A DNA stretch of 64,000 nt from positions 62,001-126,000 of the forward strand of contig VYZB01000221.1 of NCBI GenBank assembly GCA_013397455.1, in the 5' to 3' direction. This document shows positions 35,901 to 50,737 of this stretch, piece after piece; positions within the stretch are counted from its first letter, which is position 1, and each line of letters begins with the position of its first letter. Made by a program: the position numbers and the translations under genes. Source of the DNA: Crotophaga sulcirostris. Taxonomy: Eukaryota > Chordata > Aves > Cuculiformes > Crotophagidae. The notes below the pieces were generated by a model. That model ran no database searches. It had not been told where the DNA came from and worked only from the letters and a program-made list of their open reading frames with translations.

Positions 35901-38900
35901 GCTCATTATTATTCTGTATTGTTTTGTGTTTAAGAAGCACAGAGAGGCCCTGAGAAGGGTGAGTGGCCTGTTCTGTGATGTGCTCTACTCTGATGAGGCT
36001 TGTCTGTGCCATCATGCTTTGGTTCTCGTGCCCTAAGCCATTTTCAGTCCAGAATCTGCTCAGACATGACAGTGCGTGACCATGTTTTGCTAACACTTGG
36101 CACCTCAGCTAGAGCTGGCTCATGTCCAGCTCGATTGGACAGGACTGCAGCCAGCATGTGGCTGACTGCATCTCAGGGTGTCTGTACACCCACGGGAAGA
36201 CCCTTTCTTTACCTCTGCGAGCAAGAGGATGGACAGCCTACTGCCCTATGAAGATGAAAGGGCACACGGGGCAGCTCCTCACTCCACATGCAGCCTAGTG
36301 CTAGCCTAGCACTGAGTTTCATTCTTATAGTAGGAAGGATGAGATGGCCTTGCCGCCAAAATTGCATCTAAAGAGAATGGCTGCCCATAGTAGTTGTAAA
36401 ACATACAGTGAAAACTTCTCTATCCCTCTATTCCTCAAGAAGGTCACCAAAAAGCCATGCATTTGCTTGGGCTTTACCTTGGTGATGCCAGTTTTAAGCA
36501 CATGGAGTATTCTGCTCCCAAACACAGTGTTATGCTGAAAATCAGCCTCTGCATATGTCACGGGCATCGGTTTCTTGTTCATTGTTAAGGCCAGACCCAA
36601 TGTGAGCTTTTCAGAATAAATCGTCTAAAACTTTCCCATATTCCACTCTCCCCAGAGCTATCAGAAAGATTTCCCCTTCCTGGAGAACTTTGCTCTTTTC
36701 TTCATCACTCAAAAATCACCCTCTGAAATAATACCAAGCTCCAGGCAAAAAAAAAAAAAATCACCTTGGAACTGAGCAAAATTAGAAGATATTTTACCTC
36801 GATATATCACAGTGGTTTTTTTTTTTGACAAACTATAATTTCTTAAAATACTAGCTGGTAATGAAAGTGTCTTTTCCATTTGTGAGTTGTATTCTCAGCA
36901 GCTTCTTTGGCTTTAGCAGAGTAATGCTGATTTGCACCAGCTGAAAATCTGATTCCCCAACTACAGCAGTGCGACTGGGTGCTGTTTTCTAATCAAATAA
37001 CCACTGTGAAATACCTGATTCACTTTGCACCCAACAGCTGTACTTTCAGTCTGTGTTCCCAGTCACACTCTGAAAACAAGCACAATAAGAAAGGCCGAAA
37101 CAGCTGCAACTTCTCAACAGAAAAAAAAACGGGAAAAAAAACCCAACTTGTTGTCAGGCTCCAGCTTAGGAAGGAAGTAAAATCATTTTTCTTTTCTGTC
37201 TCATGCATGTCAGCTGTCTTAGAAAAATTATTACTGCTCTGTTTTGTAACAGAAACTCCACAATATTTGGTAAGCTACAAACTCCAATCTATTCATGGCC
37301 AAACACAGATTTAACATTTCTGATGCAGCCAAAACATGCTCAGTATGTCAATGGGCTGCAATTACTCTGCAGGATAGCTTTGGAATTCACCTCCTGGCCC
37401 CAATTATCCTCCTTAAAAGAACTTTTGAATCTTCTGTATTTGGACCGTCCAGATCAATTTGATTTTAGTTTCAGATTTTGGCTGAAAAAAAAAATTTAGA
37501 GAAGGAGGCTCTATTTCCTTTCCAGTATTGGTGCTTTCCAGAGCTGCTTAATTGAATAATTCTATGCAATCAAACTAAAAGCACAAGCAGAATACAACAG
37601 GTGACTATTCCTTCATTGGATAAACCATATCTGCTTTTGCATTTTGAATATTACTGGTTCCTCAGGTGATTTCTGTAAAAATAAGCAAAACACAAGCTAT
37701 ATTCTGAGTTGGGTCATTAGCACAGTTTTGACTGGTAATGCTATAAGCTTCAGTGGAATCACTTGTAAAGACAGGAACTATTCATTGTGATACATCTCTA
37801 AATTCATCAAAACTCCAGAGTCAGGTATCCATCATCTACAGAAGGAAAACTTTGTTTTCAGAAACTACACGTTAAACCTCCTGTTGACTTCTGCAACAAT
37901 GCTGTGCTATAGTCATGTGGTAAGGAGAGAAATGTGGATGGAGATGGAAACATAGTCAGACATGAGGGGTTGGTAGGAAGGCAGGAAGTGATAAGCAGAA
38001 GAAAGTGCAAAAGGAGATGAAAGACAGCAAGAAAAAGGAAAGAAAGAAAAGGAGAATCAAGTGGCTGGCTGCTCATCAAGTATAAGCAAGTATAATGGGA
38101 GAATACAAAAACATTTTGAAATCAATTGCTTTCAGGTTGAGTATCAGCAGCCTGCTGCTGCACCTACTGGCATCCACAGTGCAGGCTTGGAGCTTCAATT
38201 CAACTTAGGTGGCATTTTCCTTTTTTCCCCCACAAAATGTTTGTTAACCATAAAGGAAACCCTAAATTAATATAGCAAAACTGTTAATAAAATGTTTATT
38301 ACTTTCACCAAGTTGTTTCATATTTTGGCACTTCAGGGTGCGGCTGTCAGAGACAGAGGTATTGTACTACTATTTCCTTTAATCTCATGGATGACTGCTA
38401 GTGCTGAAATTTATTTCATGTACTAAATTGTCTAAATATGGTAAGGTTCGGTATTTCAAAGAGGATACAAGATGAACTGGATTCAATGGAAGGGCTGAGC
38501 TGATTTTCTAATTTTAGAAACCTATATATGAATGTTTTTTTCTTTTGCTTTTAAATAGCAGGCATGAAAATACGTTTGCAAGATATTAATACAATATAAC
38601 CAGTTTTAAAACAGGTTCCCACATAGGTAGAATTTTGCAACAAATTTCCTCTGAAAGAATACCTATCTCTGAAAGGATATAGTCAACTCTGAATAGCTAC
38701 AAGAGGACTGCACAGGAAAATTCAGTATTTGCATGTACATAGAGCTAAAAATATGAGTGCAAGTGACTGTGCAAAAAGTGAGGTGCACAATAAATGAAAA
38801 AAATGAGAATTCTTTGCAATATATTCCAGTAGGTTTGTGAATTAACATCATTACATTTCTTTGCTAAAAAATGTGGGGAAGTGTTTGGGAATCTTTTTGA

Positions 38901-41481
38901 AAAATTAAGTCATTGTTAGATTATCCTGATTTTTTTTAACCCATTTGACTTCAGTAATGGTCGTTTAATAGCTCAATTTTTAATGATCTCCATCTCATTG
39001 CAGCTAATAGCTGTATTTCCATAGAAACACTGCAAATCAGCTTTAGTTGGGCATTTGCTAATGAACTTATTTGAAAGCATTTCCTAGAGAACTATTTAGA
39101 TTTAATGTAAGTGAACATTAAGTTCTGTAAAAAGCTGTGTCTGCTGTATCTCACAGACCTAGTATCCCTTCCAAGATCATTTAAAGGCAAAACAAATACG
39201 AACCTTTTTATTTGGAGGTTGCATCATTAAATGTTGTCAGTATGCTTATTCTGCTGATTGCACCAGACCCTAAAAGAAAGAGCTCCTACCTACTACAATA
39301 TGAGCCCAATGCTGACTTCCCCTTGTACCTCAAGCCAATCTAATTCAATGATGAGAATATTTCTGCTAATGGCAATGTGCAGTTTACACAATAGCCTTTT
39401 CTTTTGATCTGTAATGAACCTGGAATGGGAAATGTATTCTGGAAATATTTTAATTGTTTCTTGAATTGGGCAAACGTCTGAATGAAGTGTGTGGTGCAGG
39501 ACTTGAATGAATAATTTAACGAATGTTACAAATAAAAATAATGCTGCTTTGCACTTTCCACCAAACCTCTCTAAAAGCTTTGTGACAGCCAGAAGAAATG
39601 TTGTAAGGCAGTAGTTGTTATTAACTGTATTTTGTAGATAAGAAAATGGCTTCAGAAAGGCTAAACAAATTGCTCATGCTTACTGTGTAAACCAGTATCT
39701 ACATTTAAGAACAGAGCATGGGTTGCTCCTGTGCTCTGCGTGTAGCTCTTAGCATTTGCCCTTCCTGTGCTGAAGACAAACTGCAGTTTAAATTCAACAC
39801 GGATATCGTGGGAAGTTCAGGTAAAACTGGCAGGGCTGTCACTGCATGTTTTGTTAATTTTCTGTCTTTTAGGGGAAAAAAGAAATGTGGTTTTCTCTGG
39901 TTTTCTCCAGTTTTTCATCTGTCCTTTGTGCTAAATCACTTTGATTGACCTCCCTCCCTGTAGAAGCATTATAGATTTTGCATTATGGGGTCAGTTCTGT
40001 GTCCAGTCTGTGCAGAAGGCAGAAGTGGAGTTATAGGATTCCCTTTGTTCGAAAAGGATGCCAGTAGTGGGCTAACAAACGCTGGGACAATATGTAATCC
40101 TGCTTACTATATGTAGCAAGGACAGAGAATGAGGAGAAGGAAGCAATGAAAGGAAAGGCTTGTTAGTTAATTTTATCTGATGACTTACATGACACAAAGA
40201 TTTTTATGAAAAGGTGCAAGGGCCAAAGTATTTTCTCATGGAAGATTTTGGGATATAGGAAACCTGGAAGGGCACAGCAACTTATGATGACAAATCTCGT
40301 CAGGTTTCAGTTAATGATGGCTGGGGGACAACACTACTAACTTTGATGACTCTGTAATGTACAGAGCAAGAATAACCAAAGATTGACAGTACTTCAGGAA
40401 GCCCAATAGAAGACAAGTAATACTGGCAGAGTAAAAGGACACAAGTCCTTGGATGCAAGAAGGATTCAGGCTGAGATGCACATCCAGGCTGGATCCTGTT
40501 GGCATCTGGACAATCCAAGCTCTACAAGGTGGTAATTGCAGGATGAAAATGCTTGAAATAAGATAGGTGAATAAAGGAAGCCCTTGGTGCTGTGAAAGTA
40601 CTTTGTCTTCTGATGTTTGGTTTTGACTGCCAAACTTTTAAAAGGTTGTTGGCCCTATGGGTTAGATTTATTTTGTTAGTCACCTACAAAGAAGTCATGT
40701 AGTGTAATCTACCTGTCTAGGTTATGTACTCAGTGGAGGAAGACAGACTTCTCAGGAGGGTGATTTACCACTTATTATGGAAAACCTGCTTTAAGGCAGG
40801 AAGGACTGCTGTCCAAAAGAACAGGGTGAGAAGAGAATGAGCAAGAGCCTGAGAATCTAAGATGCACTTAGAGAGACTGCAAGTAGGTGGAGGAGGAGCT
40901 AATCTCAATTCTACAGCTGTGAGTCATAGTCTATGGGTACCTTAGTAAGTAATTTGGTGGCAGAGCAGTGAATCAGTACGTAGAAACAACCAACGTCAGG
41001 ACTCCTACTTTTACCCTATAAACTGTCTTGGCATTTTACTTTGAACTAGGTTTAATCTGATCCTCTAGATCAAACGACCACATGAAGTATATCTTTGAAA
41101 CTGTCTGTAGAATCAATCTTTGTTTCAGACATGTCTGCCCCAGCTGGGGTTGGAACATATTTGATGTGTATCCACACAGTTTAGTTTCCTTTGAAATAAA
41201 TCTAGTTTGTATGGACCAAAGCTGCTCTGTGAAGTGAACCCACCGGACTAAGTGGCGATCATGGTAGAATTTGCTCCAAAACCACTGCACCAAACCACAA
41301 AGCCCAGGTAGACCCTTAAAACACTTAATGCTCTATTAGGCACTTTGTTTATATTGCAGAAGCTCTATTTTACTCAGCAAGTTCAACTTTCTAATGCCCT
41401 GTTAAACTGCTCCTCGCTTTTCACCATTCTGCTAAACTCTAGTAGGTTTTTTTATTGTGAAGGAGTCATAGTAATATTTAC
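29902..41481 (-). other. MET intron 3
   Basis: About 11.6 kb, mostly AT-rich. An old, nearly full 1-kb CR1-type fragment lies at about 32675-33640, and a 14-A run at 36747-36760. Open frames such as 32146-32562 carry no recognisable domain. Confidence 0.9.
32675..33640 (+). repeat. Ancient CR1-type LINE fragment (plus strand)
   Basis: Near 32720 one frame reads VSVMGSMLFNIPINE, a decayed GSVLGPVLFNIFIND reverse-transcriptase block. The order then follows CR1, with an ENCVQFW-like NSLCSSGAS region near 33090 and the 3' end TGCTGAACTAGATGGACCC followed by a GATGTTCTTA-type tail near 33560-33625. Divergence is high, so the insertion is old. It lies opposite to MET. Confidence 0.75.
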
Positions 41482-41673
41482 CTGCATGAAGCGGCCCTCT
41501 GAAGTTCCCAAATTAGCAACAGTAAGGTTCCCTTTGGTGAAGATGGATATTGAAGTTAACAGGACACTGTTGAATTGGCCCATGAACAAGTCAACCCTCT
41601 GCAATGGAGTCGTAACTTCTAAGCGATATTCATCATCTTGTGCTCTGCAGTATGAAGCATTTCTTGAAAAAGC
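41482..41673 (-). CDS. MET: MET exon 3: Sema domain (residues 401-464)
   Basis: The exon is 192 nt, exactly 64 codons in phase 0, between acceptor ctaacAG and donor GTAAAT. It encodes Sema propeller sequence starting [10 protein letters not shown]409 is the expected partner of C282 by human numbering, and N405-A-S is an N-glycosylation sequon. The segments [16 protein letters not shown] and [11 protein letters not shown] are nearly identical to human MET, which makes the assignment secure. It is separated from exon 2 by a 13.7-kb intron and from exon 4 by an 11.6-kb intron, the two largest complete introns here. Confidence 0.97.
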
Positions 41674-44600
41674 CTGTTAGAAAATGAAGTACAGATGAGC
41701 GCTGCCTTTACGAGTAGGAATAGATCTTTGTCAGAATGAAGTCATTTAGCACAAATGCATTTGACCAAAAGTATTTTAAAATGTTTCAAACTTAATTGCC
41801 TCATCAGTTCTGATGTTCCATGAGGAAGGCAAAGACTTCTTTATGTTATGGGAATGTTTCTTTCAATTTTTTTTTTTTTTTAATTCTGTCTGTTGGGAAT
41901 AAGACCATAGGGTCTTTATTTAACCAGATGATATGTATATAAGCACATAAATCAAGGTATCCTTTCTCTTAGTGACTTCGGTAATGTTTCTTTTCCAAGA
42001 GACTCAGAATTCCTTGACACCAGAGCCTGCCCCCACACACACCTGCTTCTAAAACAGCTATTCCTAGAAAATTATTCTCAAAAAATATGGCTAATTTTTT
42101 AACCTTTTTTTGCATTAAAATAGCAATTTTCAGTATTCTTCTATTTCTAATCTCTTTTCACCACATTTTTCCAGTGATAAAACAAAAAAAGAGGAGGAAA
42201 AGATGAAGAAAGAGAAAAGTGAGATAAGCCAGGAAAAATATGTTTCTGATTGCATACTTAAATGAAACTACAGGAAAGCAAAGTTTTTATAATTACTTAG
42301 GCTATTGTATTGATTGGCTACTGCTCATGCACAATTTTGTTCAATCTTTGTATGTCTTGAGTATACTATGATAGTTGCGGCATTTGCAGGATCTCCTCTC
42401 TCAGTCTGGGAATAGAGATTACATGTTTTTAATTTTCATTGGAAAAATTCTTGAACAATACACTTTAACTTATCTCTTGAGAAGAATATAACCTGCTGTC
42501 CTGACAATTCAATAGTAATCTATTAACTGATAATTCTATTACTATTGATACTACATCATCTGTTTTGGTGAGATCGTACACATAATAACCAGGAGCCCCC
42601 TAAAGGATCTCTAAACAGTTTAAATTCAGAAGTCATCTAGCATGTTTCCACTCTGACATACTTTATGAATAAACATATAGGGAGATTATAAAGGATCGTA
42701 TGATGGTTCCCTCTGTTGAAATCAATAGAGCTTTGTTTTTCCTAATTTTTTTATTGATTTGTTTTTGTTACAAACTTGTTTTATTTTTTTAAAAAAAACC
42801 CTTGAATTAAACTTTTTAAATACAGTCAGCATCTTTCCACTAAGTTCAATAGATTTGGATCACACCCTTAAAGAATAAGCAGGAGTAAAATTCTATTTTC
42901 TTGATTCTGATGCATTTCCTTCCACTACTTATAATCAAAGCACTATCAGAATGCAAGCACTGTACCAAGATTTTCTTGCTGGCTTAACTCTGGTGAATTC
43001 TAGAGGAAAAGCGAGGCATTGAAAATGCTATTAACAAAATGTTCACTCTAATAGCTCAGCTCTTTGCTGCTAAATTGTAATGTTTCTGAACTGTGCACAG
43101 CAACAGCACTGACAAGTGAAGTTTTATGTGATCCCTAGGAGTTGCAGTCAGCTGTGGTGCCAGTTTTTCTCCAGGTGCCTTGCCATTGTATTGTATCACT
43201 TATGTAAAAACCTCTATAAGACCAACAAGAGTAACTGAAATCATTGTGCACTGCCTGATAATACAGAACGAAGGTTTCCAGATTAGAGCTGATACACACT
43301 GAACATTCACTGAACACATTTAAAATATTTTTAATTTGACTGAAAGGACAAATTCAGCTTATTTTTTTTTTTTTTGCTTTGGCCACCAAACAAGCAAAAA
43401 GCTTTATTTTTTTGCATTCATATCCTATCCAGTCTAAAAGTATTCCTGAAACATCTGTGCAAAGATTACTCATACAATGAGTATCAATAGTTTAAGTGCA
43501 GAAAGATGTACCGTTTTCATGTTTTTTGAAATAAGGCAGATTTCTGAATTTACCTTCTTCCATCTTGGGATCTCTGCTCTTTGCTGTAACTCCCTTTTTT
43601 TCCATGAGCAAATGACTTCAGGGAGAGATGTTTCTGTGCTAAACTTAGAAAAGTAGTTCCTCCTATGTAGTCATCGTAACACAATTTGAACATCCTGACA
43701 TGCCTCATGAAACCCTGTTCAAACTCTTTTTAATGGGTGGCTAGATTTCCCTCGTTGTCCCAACACCTTTCCTAACTTCCTTGAAGTCAGTTCAGCCACA
43801 AGGTCAGCTCAGCCTTCTTCAGAGATGTCGTAATTTTGGGTATCTGCCCAAGAACCTGCAGACTGTTCCACATCACATATGGTGCTCTTGAAACCTGGCG
43901 CTTCATGGATTAACCATAATGTAAGGTTAGCTGTTTAAGAAATAAGAAGGCTTTGATCTTTGAGTAGAAATGCAGAGATTAAAAGGCTACTTAGAAAACT
44001 AAAGGAAGATTGATAACATGGAAAAGCAAAGGAGCTGCTTTAAATTAACTCTTTGAAGCCTGACTCTCTCCCTCCCTCCTTCTGTCTCAGTATACACGTA
44101 AGTATTCATTTGGCTGTCCATGTGGAAAAATAACTGATGTCAGATGATGCACTCTGGGTATTATGCCAAGTTCCAGTGACAAATCACAAAACTATTGAAA
44201 TGGACGATTAGAGAGTGGGTAAATGCTTGGGTTGGAATATATTGCTACTCTTGTAGGATTGAGAGGTGCCAAATGCATGTGTGATTCACAGCGAGGTCAT
44301 TGTGAAGCTGATGCATGTGTGCCACTGGAATGCAATGAGGTGTAGGCAAGGCCTGCATTTTGGCTGTGTCCAGCAGGGTAGGAGATAACCAACACTATCT
44401 TGTTTGTTCATAGGGGAAGTTGCGGTGTTTCAGAATTTAACCTGGATTCGGTCCATAGAAGATGAACACACCAAAAAAGTCTCTAGACATCTCTGAGCTG
44501 GGCTATCAGGAGCTGTCACTATTTAGCAGTTAAGTGATGATTTATATATCATATTCCATGAGCATAAAAATAATATTTCAGACAGAGTTGCACATTTGAA

Positions 44601-44882
44601 GCCAAAAGCGCGAAGCAGGGACAAAATTTTAAAGCCACTGACAAAAATCTCAAAAATATACTAACTTAGGTCAGAGTCAGAACTGATCGTAGAGTCTAGT
44701 CTCTAGTTTGAAAAGCTAGACTCACAGGAAAAAAATAATCAGAATTTTAACCAAAGAGTTTTTGAGAGCTTTTCTATTATTTGCAGCAACTGTAGTTTGG
44801 AGAAACACTTCTAAAGGTTTGTCCCTCTAGAGCTGGCCAACATCTGTTCTTCTTAGTTAAGTGCAGTGCTCAATTAGAAAGT

Positions 44883-44922
44883 GATATTATGTGTAATGTC
44901 TTGATATTATGTTTAATGTCTT
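44883..44922 (+). repeat. Tandem duplication, 20-bp unit, two copies
   Basis: GATATTATGTGTAATGTCTT is followed directly by GATATTATGTTTAATGTCTT, 19 of 20 bases identical. Confidence 0.9.
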
Positions 44923-47900
44923 GAATAAACTAGAAATTAATGACTTAATCGCTGCAGAACATCTAACACTGTCTTGTGAGCAATTTGGAGGAAATCATTA
45001 AAATGAAAATTTCATTTGACAAATTGGAGAAATGGCCTGAAAGCAACTAGGTAAAATTTCCTAGTGTCAATTGTAAAATATTACAGTTACGAAGGAAAAC
45101 TCAAGTGAAAGTAGGGATAAGCAGGAGTATTATTTCCTGCTAGTTTTTTTTATATGACTTTTAAGTTGCCAGCACTCAGGAATCAAATTCCTAAGTATCA
45201 GCTTTTGTTTTCTGCTACAGATTCTGGGCATCTCCCTCAACAGAAGTGGTCATCCACAAGTGCCGACAACATTTCTCCTTTGAGCATTTCTATGACATGA
45301 CATGGAGCAGGGGCAAAGGAGCTACTGCTAAATGAGCTGAATCCTGATATCGCCAAATGGCAAAAATAACTTCTCAAAGAAAGTGCTGTAGAGAGAATAA
45401 ACACATGATTGTACATAACAAATGCATTTCCAAGCTGATTAAAAACTGAGATGGTGTATGACTTGCTTATCTTTTCTGTTGTGGAGGTCAGTGAATGAAG
45501 ATAAATAATAAAACAACAGTTTGCAGGAATGTGTCCTACTGGAATCAAGCACATAATGGTGAAGAATTTACGTGAACAGCAGTCTCTGAACAGGAAGTGT
45601 AACTGTGTGGAGCACAAAAGAACCCCATCATATTAACCATCAGTTTTGCTGTTTTGTAATACAATTGGACGTTTTGGGTAGCTTGCAGTGTTTCTCTTCA
45701 GGTGAGAAGTCCACTTCTCTCCATGTGAAATACAAGTGAAATTCTGGCCCCAGTAACTCAGCAAATCCAGGGTATTGCCTGAAGATGATGAATGACTTCA
45801 TCACTGTCATGTTGGATGTCTGTTAGAGGGCTGGATTTAGAAATGGTATTGGTTTTTTCCCAATCCCATGTAAATAAAAGTGAGGGATATTATAAATTTA
45901 GCCTGTCTATCATTGTTATCTTTGAAAGCAATTACTCCTTAAATTTCATAAACCTCATAAATCTTCCCAGCTGTCACATACTGGTCTTTTTAATTCTTGA
46001 CTCAGTTAGACATGACTACTAAGATTCTTGTACTTATAGCTCTTTGTCAAAATGAAAGAGGAGAAAAATAACCAGGACAAACTTTCTGGCTTCTGGCACA
46101 TTTAAAGATTCTGCTTACTTCATGTCATCTTCTATCAGTTCCCTTGGCAAAGGGACCATCTCCCTTCTTTCTTTCTACATGTTTATGCCATAGCTGGTCA
46201 GAGTCAATAAAGCATAAAGGAGAAGAGGAAAAACATACAAATATCTTCCTACTATGCTATAACAAAGGAATATTTTTTTCTCTGCAATTTGAAAGACAGA
46301 AAGTTTGTGAAGTGGACAAAATTTTACCACTAGCAATTCTCAAAATTCATAGTCACATTTATTGTTCTGACTATACATAACTGTCACAGGGTTTCGGAAT
46401 TCTTTACGGTTATGAGCACATTCAATGATGATACACGGAAAAAAATATGGACACATTTAGTTTTTGGAAGTAATTGACCAGAAAAGAATCTCTGGTGAAC
46501 AAACTCCAGCTCTGTACAACAGGCAGAAGAGAAGCCAGCCAGAATTGAGGAACATGAGAAATAGAAATTCTTTGGATGTAGCATGTTGGCTCTTGCCAAC
46601 ATGATCAAATGCAAGTCCACAGCGAGACTTCTGATCCGCTGGGTCAGCATTAACTGGAGTGTGAGTTCCCAAAAATTGCTGTTGCATTTCCAAGAGAAGC
46701 AATTGAGGGAAACTAAACAGGGATGGCCATACATCAGCACTAGTCATAGGTATCGTTCAACAGCAGGCCAAATGCACATGAATAGTGTTCCTTATTTACA
46801 CCAACATTGCACTGCATTCATCTTCTCTGATTTCACTTTCTTTATCAAATATTATCAATTAACAGACTGGGTCTTTGGTATTGAATTATTGCACATAATT
46901 ATACTGATAGGGTCAGTAATTCCTCAGCAAGAGGTCCCCCGAATGGATGAGTCAGCTATTCTTTGCCATAGGAGACTACACGGATGCTAGACTAGAGCAG
47001 TCTTCTGGGGATACGCAGCGCATACCCCACCTGCTGCTCTCACAGCACAGAAAAGCAGAGAACTTCCATGTTAATGAGGGTCACGACAGGTACTAAGTCT
47101 GCTGAATTTCTCTTTCTTCTTCATGCCCTGTTTTTTCAAACAACTAACTTGTTCCCAAGAGCTTCATCTTCTTGGGAAGTGGAACAGAAATCACTCAGAA
47201 GTCACATGACAAGAGAAAACTATTCAAAAATACAGTATTCAAAATGCTACGTGCTTTATAAAACAGATGTCTGCACAGTAGCACCAGACACAATTACCAA
47301 GCACTTCTTGTAAACCTAAGGAAGGAAAAAAGAGAATAATAATTGGAACAATTCAATTTTGCCAGTGGACACAAATTTATGTATTAAACACTTCCAATGG
47401 AAGCGGACCGTGCTTCTGTTTTTTTCTTGACCAGTGAAAGACATCTCGAGGGTACAGGAGCTATGAACTCAGCCCAGCATTTACAGAGAACTGAACATGC
47501 CTGGGGCAGGGGACTGGGTTCTCCTGTTTCCAAGAACTGCTGAGGCACTGAAGCTTTACTCTAAAAGGTAAAATACTTTTTTCATCTTTTTCTTTTAAAC
47601 AAAGGATTGTTTCTCTCTTTTTCCATCCTCCTCTTCCCAATACTTCTCAAGTATTCGAAAGAAATTAAAAAGGGTTTTTTTATAAAATACAGAAGCGTGT
47701 TCCCTTCCTGAGAATAAACTTTTCAAATTTCAACTGCAAAGCAGGAGACTTGAAGACAAAGTAAACAACTTGAAACAGTCCTTTAAGATGGAAAATATCA
47801 AGCAATCTTAACTGTGCAGTGGCCACTACTATGTGTTGCTACTACCTAGAGACTGTCTGAATTACAAAGGAAATCAAATACTTCAAAATATTACTTGTTG

Positions 47901-50300
47901 CAAAATAAGGGAATTACTGAAGTATTAATTACCTTAAGCTACGAATTCAACTTCAAGGACTTGATCTAGAACTCACTGAAGCCAATGGAAAGATTACACA
48001 AATTTTTATGAACTCTAGAGAAAGAGAAATTTGTAAAAGTCCATTGATGTAAAATTTTACATCCCTCTAATTTCTAATACTCCTTGCTTTGATCTAGTTC
48101 ACAGATAAAATGGGAGAGAGTAAGAAAGTTACTGTACTGATGCTCCACTTAAGGTAATAGGTAAAAAGACATCCATGTTAAATGTAATCAGTTAATACAA
48201 ATTAAGATGATTACTTGTTCTATTGTCAAGATCATTCAAAGAGTTATTTGCTTTTGTCATTGAACAGTGCTGCATTAGTTCTCATAATCTGGTTAGTGCA
48301 TTAGCACTAAGTAAATCCTATTGATTGAGCAGACAAAATGGACCTAAGTAATCTTTGTATTTCGCTGATTTCCCTTATATTAATTTAACATTTAACTCAG
48401 TATACAGATTATCAAAGGAGAGGTGTTGACTAATTGCACATTTTGAAGAAATAAAATAATGGAGTGGTTGTGTTGATAAAAGTAGGTCTGCTGTACATTT
48501 GTAGTGTACTTCAGGTGCATTTTTCATAGAAGTCCTTATTTACATGGAAGCTGTGATGAAATAGAAAAGCTGTGAATTCCAGGAAGATCAGTTATCCTAA
48601 AATAATGCTGAGTGTGGAGTCTCTTTTGCCAAGATAACATTGCACAACAACCGCATGCCTAGCCAAAACAGTGGTGCAAGAGATGTGTGGGATAGAAAGA
48701 AGTCCAGAAAGTAGGATAAAATCATGCAATTTTCCCTGATTTCCAGAAGCTGTGTATGAAAGCAGGGTAACATCTCTCTTTAAAAAATGAAGCTCTTATT
48801 ATCACTTCCCCCAAGATTCTTCCTCTAACATTTCATTGTTTTCACCCAGACCAAGGGCAGTGCAAGTAACATTTCTTTGTGACTTGATTTCTGAACCATT
48901 TATGTCATGGATCTTCTTCCTTAGCAGTATTTTTTTTATTTACTGTGAGATTTGACTCTGGTTTTACTTGTATGTATGGAAATGAGGAGTAATTTTGTTC
49001 TGATGCAAAAGCCATCTGAGATCAGAAACCCACACACCACCTAGAAAGTTCAAGTAACACAACTGTCTCCTGGATAATAATTACCTACTGTTGCTTCAGT
49101 GAGCAATAATGACGACAGTATGTGGTCAGATCCAGTAGAGTTAAGTAGAGAAACTGCTGAGGTAAGGTTGGTGCTGAGTGAGCTGAGAGGCAGATGTCTG
49201 CTTTGTCAGGATTTATGTGTCTCTCTGTCATTTGGCAGCAGAACCTGATGAAAATTCATTGCTTACTTAGATGTCTAAACTACCTACCAAAGCAAGATAG
49301 GTGAATCCAGGACTTAGATATGCATGAAAAATCAGCTTCTCTTTCTTTGGAATATGGAATTGTTTATAAAGAAATCCAAGCATATCTTTCAAGAAGGGCT
49401 GACATGATCCCATTGCAGAATAGCCATCAGCAGACTAGACAGAAACTTAAAAGGGGGCAAAAGAGCCTTAGAATTTGGTTTGAACCTAGAAGAATTGTAC
49501 GAGATCTGGATATTGCGTATGTCCAATGAGTGTCCTTAATGATGTATACTTGCTAGTCTACATTTTGGGCATCTCTTCTCATGTGAAGTTTTTTAAATTT
49601 GCAGAGTTATATAGGATAAGTAAATTATTCTGTGTCCAGCTCTAGCCTTTGGAGTTATTTTAGGACATTCAGACAGTCTAAAACATAAAAACCACATGAG
49701 CAGAAAATCCAGATATCCATGTTAAAAAAATAAAAATGTACATTCTGCCTGAAATGATTTCTGTGCAATTCCAGTGAAAGGCGGCAGAGTCACTCTCCCA
49801 CATTAATAACCAATGGGGAACCCTGCTTTCAGTGAAAGAATTTGATTAAAAAGTCTGGAAATGGACCATTATTAGTAACTCTGTCTGATAAAGCAGTGCC
49901 CTTTGCAGAAAATGGTAGTTTAACGGGTACCACTTTTTCATACAGAAATTTAGTTTTCATCAAGAAAATGATAAAACACCAAGTAGCAGTGCTGGGAAGC
50001 AAAGATGAGTCCCTAAGAGGAGATCAGAAGCAAAACTCCTTGTAGGTTTTGCAGCACTTTGGGAATAACAGATCAGTTCCAAAAACCCACAGCTCCCAGG
50101 ATTCAGAGGACTATGCAAAAACATCTACAACTGGGGTTGGTGTGGTACTTCCCAAAGAAACTCCCTGACCTACCTTTTCCTTGCCTTGCCTTTTTCTTGG
50201 GAACTCCCTTGGGCTGGTGCCCACGTGACTGGTCCCAGGGACAGCACAGCTCTAATCTCTATAGTCAGGTGTGCGCTGAGTCTGGCTCAGCCTGAGAAAA

Positions 50301-50371
50301 CCATACCCATACCTATACCATATCTAAACAACACCCCACGCCCCATACCCACACCCATAACCCATACTCAT
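50301..50371 (+). repeat. Degenerate (CCATAC)n simple repeat
   Basis: Repeated CCATAC, ACCCATA and CCTATA units over about 70 bp, with interruptions. The surrounding 50160-50560 is GC-richer than the rest of intron 2. Confidence 0.75.
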
Positions 50372-50737
50372 GCCTCTGAGGGTAGTAAGCACACCCTGCC
50401 TTGCACTCCCCCATACAGAGCACAACAGGGACCCTCAGAGAACTGCCTGGGCTCCCAGCAGACAGGCAGGGAGCTTAGAACAGGAATGTGGATGCAGTCT
50501 GTCCCCTTACTACTATGGTTTAAGCCTGTTTTAAAGGGTGTCAGTGCACACTGCCCATCACCCAGTCCCTCTTAATTTATTCTTCTGAGATGACAGAACC
50601 CATAGAGAAGCTTGCACAAAATCTGTATGGATGGGAGCAGGCTTTGTGCCCAGGCAGAATACTGTATGCCATTTGATATAGCAACTCCAGAGGAATAAAT
50701 GACTGAAACAATCTCATGGTTTCTGTTGTCTGAAAGA

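Noticed and set aside
45237..45617. 126-codon minus-strand open frame in intron 2, same strand as MET
   Set aside because: Considered as an extra MET exon, but human MET has none here, no matching sequence is seen, and inclusion would not fit the phase-0 join of exons 2 and 3 with conserved sequence on both sides.
50186..50575. 129-codon plus-strand open frame
   Set aside because: It runs through the CCATAC simple repeat; the IPIPIP/PTPITH-like sequence is a repeat product.
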